Source: an uncultured Bacteroidales bacterium (GTDB lineage: Bacteria > Bacteroidota > Bacteroidia > Bacteroidales > UBA932). Taken from it: DNA of 13,532 nucleotides. The stretch covers positions 1 through 13,532 of the forward strand of contig CAMZCW010000045.1 of assembly GCA_947305045.1 (NCBI GenBank), in the 5' to 3' direction. The notes under the pieces are model-generated. The model worked only from the letters and a program-made list of their open reading frames with translations. It ran no database searches and had not been told where the DNA came from. Both the position numbers and the translations under genes were made by a program. Within the stretch, counting starts at the first letter, position 1. Every line of letters begins with the position of its first letter. Shown here piece after piece: positions 1 to 5,846 of the stretch.

Positions 1-1315
1 TTTTCTTGGTTACTTTTTGTTGTTCTTGGTTACTTTTCTTGGTTACTCCGTTACTTTGCTCCGTTACTCTGACACTTCCTTGGTTACTTTCGCGCCAGAA
101 AGTAACTATGACCTCCTTCTTCTTTGTATCGTTGACAACCTCCACCTTATCATCAAGTTCACGTACACGGAGAAAGCCGCTACCGACGCCAGAGTAGGGC
201 AGCAAATAGGCACCATGTGTAAAAAGAGTTTTATTTCTGGGGAGAGATGTCCCAGTCATAACATCCTCAACCTGTAAGCCACCAGGAAGGGCACCAGGAC
301 TATGAATCTCCACCCGGTTGTCAAAGATGAACAACCGAATAGGGGCTTCCCAACTATAAGAACGATGCAAAAGCGCGTTCGAACAAATTTCTGATAGCGC
401 CCCTATCGGGATTTCCAATTGGCCAAGCGTATTGAACCCCGGTTCGACTTGAACACTCCGGAGGTTTCGCTTTAGGAAAGACATCATGGCTTCATACTGC
501 ACAAGAATACCACCATCGGCATCCATATCATCCATCTTATCCCTGAATTCTGTCCCGCCAAGGCTATTGCCAAGAAAGCTCACGCATTTGACTGTCGCCG
601 TAGGAAGCCAACGCCAAGGGTGTTTGCCAAAGAGTAGCATCGCGGCATAGGTAATTCCGCCGCCAGGACGAATAAGCCCGAAATTCTTGAATAGGTGCTC
701 CACCGTCATGCCCGATACCGCAATGCCCACCAGCTCATCGGCCGTGGCGTCCTGAATTTGCTCGTATGTCAGTTCCTTCGATTTATAAGAAGTCTCAAAC
801 CGTTTTGTCAGGTAAGTCTTGATGACGTTCATATCCAAATCCGCCATGGTGGCTCCCGGAACCAATGCCTCGTCCTGCCGGAAGGTGCCGCTGTCGGACA
901 TCATCTCGGCAATCTCGGCATTGTCAATGACCCGGCGCTTGTTGGCTCCATTCTTTACCCATACAATGCCCCTGTTATCCTTGTAAGGTTTATTGATGCC
1001 CTCAGGGATGGTGGCGACAATCAACTGGCCACCAGGAACATCCACGTTCTCAGTCTTAATGGAAATAGCCGGTTTTACATTCTGCTCCGCAATCTGGGAA
1101 AGCAAGCCTGTCTGCTCTTGAACTTCCAGACGTGAAAGAGCGTTGATCTCGCCAGTCTTATCGTTCACTCCAATAATGATGGTTCCGCCACTTCGTTCAT
1201 TGGCATAACAGACCATCTCCTTGCCCACTTCATAATTGTCCACTACCCGTTCTTTCAACTGAACTGGTGTCTGCTCGCCTTTTCCACAAAGCTTCAATAT
1301 TTCTTGCGTTGTCAT
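1..1315 (-). CDS. AlbA_2 / HATPase_c_4 ATP-binding protein (RecG-like C-terminal domain type), 3' end outside window
   Basis: Reading the minus strand from ATG at 1315 gives about 438 open codons to the window edge with no stop, so the gene is partial at its C terminus. The N-terminal part (residues ~15-130) has the look of the Schlafen AlbA_2 putative DNA-binding domain: VQLKERV, then ANERSGGTIIIGVND, then a strand ending PYKDNRGIVWVKNG. The second half has the HATPase_c_4 pattern: EIPIGALSEICSNALLHRSY, then a strand IRLFIFDNRVEIHSPG and the LPGGL loop. Known members usually end in a winged helix; here the visible tail is a low-complexity VT/SN linker (residues ~400-438) and the expected winged helix would lie beyond base 1. 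These proteins are probably ATP-dependent transcriptional or defence regulators; the exact role is unknown. It sits 33 bases after the recombinase on the same strand, with its own -7 box. Confidence 0.85.
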   Translation of the reverse strand, partial: MTTQEILKLCGKGEQTPVQLKERVVDNYEVGKEMVCYANERSGGTIIIGVNDKTGEINALSRLEVQEQTGLLSQIAEQNVKPAISIKTENVDVPGGQLIVATIPEGINKPYKDNRGIVWVKNGANKRRVIDNAEIAEMMSDSGTFRQDEALVPGATMADLDMNVIKTYLTKRFETSYKSKELTYEQIQDATADELVGIAVSGMTVEHLFKNFGLIRPGGGITYAAMLLFGKHPWRWLPTATVKCVSFLGNSLGGTEFRDKMDDMDADGGILVQYEAMMSFLKRNLRSVQVEPGFNTLGQLEIPIGALSEICSNALLHRSYSWEAPIRLFIFDNRVEIHSPGALPGGLQVEDVMTGTSLPRNKTLFTHGAYLLPYSGVGSGFLRVRELDDKVEVVNDTKKKEVIVTFWRESNQGSVRVTEQSNGVTKKSNQEQQKVTKK

Positions 1316-1334
1316 AAGCCTCAACGTATTTATG

Positions 1335-1342
1335 CAAATTTA
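1335..1342 (-). promoter_or_regulatory. Bacteroidetes -7 box for the AlbA_2 gene
   Basis: On the minus strand TAAATTTG matches the TAnnTTTG -7 consensus and ends 19 bases before the ATG at 1315. No clear TTTG -33 element is seen at the usual distance, and the position overlaps the end of the recombinase gene region, so co-transcription with the recombinase is also possible. Confidence 0.4.
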
Positions 1343-1348
1343 ATGAAA

Positions 1349-2698
1349 CTATTTTTTATTCTCCAGAATCTTCACCAAATCCTGCTTCATACCCAAGTCG
1401 ATTTCACGGTAGCGATTGAAGGCACGGGAACCTTCGGCATGGCCGGTGAGCGATGCGACCAAGTTGGGGTCTTTGACCTGCCGATAGATGTTGCCGGCGA
1501 AGGTACGACGGGCAAGGTGGCTGCTGGCAATTTCGTTCAGTGGGTGCTTGACCTCCTTGCGCGTGACAGGGTCCAGCTCCGTTACCAGACGGGTGATGCC
1601 GGCTACTTTGAAAGCAGCCTTGATGTTGTCATTGTAGTTCTGCTCGCTAATGAAGGGCAGCAGCTGGTCGCCGGGGCGGTCTTTGTATTTCTCAACGATT
1701 TCGAGGGCAATGGAGTTAAGGGGGACTATCACCGTCCGGCCGCTGAAATGCAGCGTCTTGGCGGCGATGTATTCCAAGGCGCCGTTCTGGACGGACTGCT
1801 TGGTGTAGGACATCAGATCGCCCACCCGACAACCCACATTGCACTGGAACACAAAAATATCACGTTGTTCCTCTAGTACTTTAGTTGGCATAGGTGTACG
1901 ATAGAGGGTCTCCACTTCATCCAGCGTCATGATGATAGGCGTGCCGTATTCTTCCTTTGGCATCTCAAAGTCCGTGAAGGGCCAGTTCTTGGTGTATCCG
2001 TTCTTGATACACCAGGAGAAAAAGGCTTTGATAAGTTTGAACAGACCGTGCAAGTAGTTTTCGCTGCGCTCAGAGAAACCGCGCTTTTCCGGAAGGGCGG
2101 CCATAATTTGCGGGTACTTCTCTACATATAGGTACTCGTTCTTGATATAGTCCCGGAGGTCGTTCAGTGTATCCACTTTTACCTCATTAATGTCAAAAAC
2201 ATATCGGCTCATTCGGGGCATGGAAACGCGAATATAGACTTCGTAACGATGAATCAGACGTTGGAGGACATGGTAATGGCGCACGCGGGAATTGGATAGC
2301 TCGCGCCCGTCAGCAAACAGATTAAACAGTTCATCGAAGTCCTTCCTCCTGCTTTTGCGAATCCTCGGTGCCAGACTCTTACCTTTGCAATAGTTCTCCA
2401 CTGTCTTTTCCAGCCACTCTGGACCGACTCTGTCTTTTCCCTTATCGATGGCGTAGGCTTCGGAAATATAAGTCCTGATTGCCGACATCTCCTTGGTAAT
2501 ATTCTTCCTATCCTCCTCCGGAATCAGCACACGCTTCTTGAGGTCAGCCGCTTTAGTGTCCCACCAGATGGGATCAATGAGAATCTTCGTGACCTGCCGC
2601 TTCCGGAAATCCCGACCGTCGGATACGCTGATGTGAAGCGGCACACGCCCGCCCTCTGCCATCTTCTTAGTTGTCCTGAGTTCAAATCTTATCGTCAT
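1349..2698 (-). CDS. Tyrosine recombinase / integrase
   Basis: A 449-residue site-specific recombinase of the length usual for Bacteroidetes integrases. An N-terminal Arm-type DNA-binding strand region (residues ~1-45) is followed by an SAM-like core-binding domain (~115-240) and the catalytic domain (~255-449). All catalytic residues can be placed: R291 in CNVGCRVGDL, K314 in AAKTLHF, H394 and R397 in SSHLARRTF, H420 in LTGH, and the nucleophile Y430 in FNRYREID. It cuts and rejoins DNA through a 3'-phosphotyrosine link. The gene looks intact. The promoter (2723-2731) with a tandem repeat lies just upstream, and the AlbA_2 gene follows. It could be the integrase of a mobile element extending left of the window, or a stand-alone invertase-like recombinase; the window shows no inverted-repeat promoter pair that would favour the latter. 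Confidence 0.95.
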   Translation of the reverse strand: MTIRFELRTTKKMAEGGRVPLHISVSDGRDFRKRQVTKILIDPIWWDTKAADLKKRVLIPEEDRKNITKEMSAIRTYISEAYAIDKGKDRVGPEWLEKTVENYCKGKSLAPRIRKSRRKDFDELFNLFADGRELSNSRVRHYHVLQRLIHRYEVYIRVSMPRMSRYVFDINEVKVDTLNDLRDYIKNEYLYVEKYPQIMAALPEKRGFSERSENYLHGLFKLIKAFFSWCIKNGYTKNWPFTDFEMPKEEYGTPIIMTLDEVETLYRTPMPTKVLEEQRDIFVFQCNVGCRVGDLMSYTKQSVQNGALEYIAAKTLHFSGRTVIVPLNSIALEIVEKYKDRPGDQLLPFISEQNYNDNIKAAFKVAGITRLVTELDPVTRKEVKHPLNEIASSHLARRTFAGNIYRQVKDPNLVASLTGHAEGSRAFNRYREIDLGMKQDLVKILENKK

Positions 2699-2722
2699 AC
2701 AACACCCAAATTATATCTAGAA

Positions 2723-2731
2723 GCAAAGGTA
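2723..2731 (-). promoter_or_regulatory. Recombinase promoter, -7 box
   Basis: The minus strand reads TACCTTTGC, a match to TAnnTTTG, 24 bases before the recombinase ATG. The -33 position falls inside the adjoining 11-base tandem repeat (2744-2765), where a TTG occurs about 19 bases upstream of the box. This suggests that a protein bound to the repeat would compete with or help RNA polymerase. Confidence 0.6.
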
Positions 2732-2743
2732 AGTACTATTTCT

Positions 2744-2765
2744 ATTTGGACAACATTTGGACAAC
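2744..2765. repeat. 11-base tandem repeat (ATTTGGACAAC x2) at recombinase promoter
   Basis: Two exact head-to-tail copies of ATTTGGACAAC (2744-2754 and 2755-2765), followed by AT as the start of a third. One helical turn per unit and overlap with the -33 region point to a binding site for a regulator, possibly the recombinase itself. A related arrangement with a different word occurs at 8880-8901. Confidence 0.8.
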
Positions 2766-2852
2766 ATCTTTTCCGGCAAAGTAAAAAGAATGAAGCAAGA
2801 TTACGAATTCAATGATTGGCAAGAATCTAATTAAAATATTATTAATCAAGCA

Positions 2853-2872
2853 TTTGTTATAATAATAACAAA
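2853..2872. other. AT-rich perfect stem-loop in the 300-base gap between recombinase and AraC-type gene
   Basis: TTTGTTAT and ATAACAAA form an 8-base perfect inverted repeat with a 4-base loop. The gap 2699-2999 also holds the recombinase promoter, the 11-base tandem repeat and one copy of the 15-base repeat. I see no gene in it. The stem-loop lacks GC and a clear U-run, so it is more likely a protein site or a weak terminator for the minus-strand gene ending at 3000. Confidence 0.4.
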
Positions 2873-2916
2873 CCGTATTCTGCCGGATTTTCCCGTATTC
2901 AGCTACACTCCCGTGA

Positions 2917-2931
2917 TTCCCGCCCGAGGCA
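2917..2931. repeat. 15-base direct repeat, left copy
   Basis: TTCCCGCCCGAGGCA is identical and in the same orientation at 8716-8730. The two copies sit 69 bases past the 3' end of the AraC-type gene and 43 bases past the 3' end of the second lipoprotein gene, so they bracket the whole surface module. Confidence 0.75.
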
Positions 2932-2999
2932 CAAAAGTGAGAACAACTGGCCGCCCAGGTGGTTTAGACACAGGAGTGCGATGTTGCCTTCTTTGTGAC

Positions 3000-4748
3000 T
3001 CAACCCAAACGCCATTCGGAGGGAGTCTTTCCAGTGATAAGTTTGAAGTTACGGAAGAAAGAACGCTCGCTGGGGAAACCAGATTCGTCGGCCACCTGGT
3101 CCAGAGGCATATCGGGATGCTCCTGCAACAGACGTTTAGCGTGCTCCACACGGAAGGACGCCACAAAATCGCTGAAACTCCGTCCAAGCTGCCCGTTCAG
3201 GCATGCCGATACATACGTCGCATTGGTGCCCAGTTCTGCAGCCACATCTGACAGACGGAGATCCTTACGGAGGTAGAGCCGGCCTTCTTCCATAAGTGCG
3301 ACGATACGGGAAAGAAGATCAACCCGTGGCGATTCTGCAAGGGCCGGGGCAGGCTTTCCACGACGAACAACAAGCACCAGCACAAGACCGGCAAGAAAGC
3401 CGGAAACAAGTAGCCAAGGCCACGGGAAGCCATTCCTGGCCGGAACATCTTCAAAGTCGTCCACATGCAAGATATACGCAGATGAAACCGGATGGAAGTT
3501 ATCCTCCATACGTCCGCCGACAAGCGCAATCTGCCCGGGACGAAGAAGGATCGAACGGGATTCATACGGGAAAGGGCCATCCTCCTCCGGAGCAAACAGA
3601 AGGGAGAGCTTAGCCTCTCCGCCATCCAGGGCCTGGTCATAATCAACCACGAGCACCGCGCAGCCGTGTCCTTCAGACAAACCGGTCATGTAAGCCTTTC
3701 GACGGGCGCGGTCTACCAGCAGCCGGTCCCAATAGATCTGCGCACCGTCTGGGAGTGCCATAGAAATAGGCTCGTCGGTGGGGAGCAGGCTGAATTTCTT
3801 CCCTTGCACGCGGGCGATGGCAATTTGCCCGTCGGAACGCCGCATAACCTGAAATAGATAGCTTCCGCCTCCCAGGGCGTACCCATTGGATGAAGCTGGA
3901 CGCGGTACATACGGAAGATACTCTTCAAAAAGCTCCGGCTTGAACGAATCTCCTTTCAGGCAGTCCACCCAGCCGCTTAGATACTCCCCGCGGGTATCAG
4001 TGCCGCCGAAAACGAGGACATCGCCGTCCTCTGTAGGGAACAGAAGGGGCGCAGAACGTTCTTCGGTAACCGGTTTAAAAATGGAGCATTCTCCATCGGT
4101 GGTATAGAGGACGATGTTGTCCGACGCATACCAGTTACCACTCACCACCACGGTACTGTCCTTGAGCATAACTGCCGATGAAAGCACCCGCCTCTCTGGC
4201 ATGATACCAAGCGGATCAAAGGTTTCCAAAACGGGGTTGAACATCTCAACGCCAAGTGTCTGGCCAATGCCGAAAGCCTCTGCGCTACCGCCTCCAACCA
4301 TAACGCGGCCATCGTCCAGAGTTACCGAGAAAGCCCCGGCGTGCGGATAGCTCATCGGTGGAAGCGCCCTCCATTTCCCGTCACGGAAGACCTCGGCCGA
4401 TGAGAGCGGCACGAACCCGGTGGTGTAACCGCCAAGGGCATAGATGCTTCCGTCCGGAGAAACCACCATCGTGGGAAACGAACGGGGTACCGACATATCT
4501 GGCAAGCGCTCCACCTGCAGTTTCTGCGAAGTAACGTTTGCCAGAAGGGCGATAAGCGGTATGAGCAGCCTGACAATCACTACCACAAAGATAGAAAATT
4601 CCAGCCACTGAAGAAAGGTTTTAAAGATTTGGCAGTAAGGTTTCAAAGATTTGGCAGTGGGAGAGTGCTGGGAATGGCTGTACCTTTGTTTTGGGTCCAG
4701 AAAAGACCACCTGAACGTTGTTTTTGCTATTCCGGCCAATATCCACAT
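3000..4748 (-). CDS. Membrane-spanning one-component regulator: kelch propeller - TM - AraC HTH
   Basis: Residue numbers below count from a GTG at 4763; the first ATG is at 4748. Order of parts: a hydrophobic segment (~56-77, FSIFVVVIVRLLIPLIALL), a region of kelch-type blades (~95-440) with repeated GG motifs such as GSIYALGGY, GRVMVGGG, GDVLVFGG and QIALVGGR, a second membrane segment (~448-467, WPWLLVSGFLAGLVLVLVV) followed by RRGK, and a C-terminal AraC/XylS DNA-binding domain (~485-587) with both helix-turn-helix units (LRLSDVAAELGTNATYVS and PLDQVADESGFPSERSFFRNF). The topology implies a periplasmic sensor and a cytoplasmic DNA-binding end, with no histidine kinase or receiver domain between them. 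The start is uncertain: a -7 box and a 22-base tandem repeat lie inside the upstream part of this reading frame, and a GTG at 4580 would give a 526-residue protein starting MIVRLLIPLIALLA, a good signal or anchor sequence. It is divergent from the two lipoprotein genes, its likely targets. Confidence 0.88.
   Translation of the reverse strand: MWILAGIAKTTFRWSFLDPKQRYSHSQHSPTAKSLKPYCQIFKTFLQWLEFSIFVVVIVRLLIPLIALLANVTSQKLQVERLPDMSVPRSFPTMVVSPDGSIYALGGYTTGFVPLSSAEVFRDGKWRALPPMSYPHAGAFSVTLDDGRVMVGGGSAEAFGIGQTLGVEMFNPVLETFDPLGIMPERRVLSSAVMLKDSTVVVSGNWYASDNIVLYTTDGECSIFKPVTEERSAPLLFPTEDGDVLVFGGTDTRGEYLSGWVDCLKGDSFKPELFEEYLPYVPRPASSNGYALGGGSYLFQVMRRSDGQIAIARVQGKKFSLLPTDEPISMALPDGAQIYWDRLLVDRARRKAYMTGLSEGHGCAVLVVDYDQALDGGEAKLSLLFAPEEDGPFPYESRSILLRPGQIALVGGRMEDNFHPVSSAYILHVDDFEDVPARNGFPWPWLLVSGFLAGLVLVLVVRRGKPAPALAESPRVDLLSRIVALMEEGRLYLRKDLRLSDVAAELGTNATYVSACLNGQLGRSFSDFVASFRVEHAKRLLQEHPDMPLDQVADESGFPSERSFFRNFKLITGKTPSEWRLG
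4586..4593 (-). promoter_or_regulatory. Possible -7 box for the kelch-AraC gene
   Basis: TATCTTTG on the minus strand matches TAnnTTTG, with a TTTC 19 bases upstream as a possible -33 element and the 22-base repeats beyond it. If used, transcription would begin close to the GTG at 4580, giving an almost leaderless message, which is a weak point of this reading. Confidence 0.35.
4617..4660. promoter_or_regulatory. 22-base tandem repeat, probable AraC-type operator
   Basis: Copies at 4617-4638 and 4639-4660 agree at 19 of 22 positions and share the exact core AAAGATTTGGCAGT. AraC-family proteins bind direct repeats spaced about two helical turns apart, which fits a 22-base period. The repeat lies between opposed -7 boxes at 4586 (minus) and 4681 (plus). 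Because 22 is not a multiple of 3, the two copies would encode different peptides (TAKSLKP and CQIFKTF) in the overlapping frame, so the conservation is at the DNA level. Confidence 0.6.
4681..4688 (+). promoter_or_regulatory. -7 box for the lipoprotein pair
   Basis: TACCTTTG matches TAnnTTTG on the plus strand, 96 bases before the first lipoprotein ATG. No TTTG is found 19-21 bases upstream; instead the second 22-base repeat ends 20 bases before the box. A weak -33 with an adjoining direct repeat is the pattern of an activator-dependent promoter. Confidence 0.5.
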
Positions 4749-4784
4749 ATTTATGCGATTCACAATTAATCAATTTTCATTGAA

Positions 4785-5840
4785 ATGATTAAGCCTGTTA
4801 CTAACCTTTTTGCTACTCTGCTTTGCATAGCGGCGCTATTCTCTTCCTGCGGAAAAGTAGCAACCGACCAAGGTTCGGAATCCCATTCCGGCGGCGGGAA
4901 TGAAGAAGATCCTGCAATTGTATTGGAAAAATCCGACATTGCCGTTCCGGCCGATGGCGGGACGTTTACAGTTTCTTTCACATCCAACCGGGACTGGACC
5001 GCTTCCGTATCTGACGACTCCTGGGTGCATCTGACAGAGACTTCCGGCAAGGCATCGGCCTCTGCAGCGACCATTCACTTCCTGGTGGACGAAAATCCAG
5101 ACCAGAGTGAACGCTCGTCAGTTATTACCCTTCGGGCCGAAAGTATCAAGAAAACCGTAAGTGTGAATCAGCAGGGGTGCGCCCCCCCGCCAACACAGGA
5201 TTACTTCATTCTGAAGAACCTGTCCGGAAAAGAAACAGACCTGGTCCTGATGTCACGGGAAGGTGGCCGGCAGGAACTGATGGTAAGTACTTCCCTTAAG
5301 CCAGATGAATGGAGCCTGGAAGGCGGGAACGAAACATGGTGCAAGGTATATTGGGACGGAAGCCTGATCCGCATGGAAGTGGATCCGTACGGGGAGCAAT
5401 ACGAGTATTTATACCCACGTTCCTGCAAGGTGAGCATAAAGTCGTCCAAGCTTTCCGACGTGATCTTTACTTTGGCTCAGGAAAGCGACACGGAACTCAA
5501 TACGCTATATTACAGGAATCAGTTCCAACTCCCTCCGTCAGGAACTCCGCTGGATATTTTCATCTTCACCAATTTCTATCAATGGAAAGTGAAAAACGAC
5601 AGCGACTGGTTTACTACAGAACAACCGGACCGTATGACCCTTAGGGTGCGGGCAACGCCAAAACAGGATGGGGACACCCAGGTCCGCACGGGCAGCGTCA
5701 CCCTTTACAGCGCAGCCTGGTCGGAAGAAGATCTGGAAACCATTTACTGGAACAAGACCGTCAAGATATACTTCAGCGACGGAGACCCGGACCTTTCCGG
5801 AGAAGACTACGATTATGGTGACAATAAAAATTGGGATTAA
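4785..5840 (+). CDS. BACON-domain surface lipoprotein
   Basis: A 351-residue secreted protein. A type II signal peptide ends at LFSSC with the lipidated Cys at 22, followed by a Ser/Gly/Glu-rich spacer. Residues ~49-131 form a clear BACON domain: PADGGTFTVSFTSNRDWTAS, then DDSWVHLTETSG, then the closing VSVNQQG. Two further, more diverged modules of the same size follow (~141-232 ending FTLAQESD, and ~240-332 with FTNFYQWKVKNDSDWFT). The tail is acidic (DGDPDLSGEDYDYGD). BACON domains are Ig-like modules of Bacteroidetes surface proteins thought to bind carbohydrate or act as spacers. Its stop is 6 bases before the next lipoprotein gene, so the two are almost certainly one transcript from the promoter near 4681. 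Confidence 0.88.
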   Translation: MIKPVTNLFATLLCIAALFSSCGKVATDQGSESHSGGGNEEDPAIVLEKSDIAVPADGGTFTVSFTSNRDWTASVSDDSWVHLTETSGKASASAATIHFLVDENPDQSERSSVITLRAESIKKTVSVNQQGCAPPPTQDYFILKNLSGKETDLVLMSREGGRQELMVSTSLKPDEWSLEGGNETWCKVYWDGSLIRMEVDPYGEQYEYLYPRSCKVSIKSSKLSDVIFTLAQESDTELNTLYYRNQFQLPPSGTPLDIFIFTNFYQWKVKNDSDWFTTEQPDRMTLRVRATPKQDGDTQVRTGSVTLYSAAWSEEDLETIYWNKTVKIYFSDGDPDLSGEDYDYGDNKNWD

Positions 5841-5846
5841 ACGCGT

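Noticed and set aside
1..110. Tandem GTTAC stretch as a CRISPR or satellite array
   Set aside because: Units are too short and irregular, and the open reading frame of the AlbA_2 gene continues through it without a stop.
695..1135. 146-codon open frame on the plus strand
   Set aside because: Antisense to the AlbA_2 protein, whose minus-strand translation shows clear domain motifs.
1304..1876. 190-codon open frame on the plus strand
   Set aside because: It lies fully opposite the recombinase, whose catalytic residues are all in place; the plus-strand translation has no family pattern.
2723..2765. Invertible promoter controlled by the nearby recombinase
   Set aside because: No matching inverted repeat was found on the other side of a promoter segment; the repeats here are direct and tandem.
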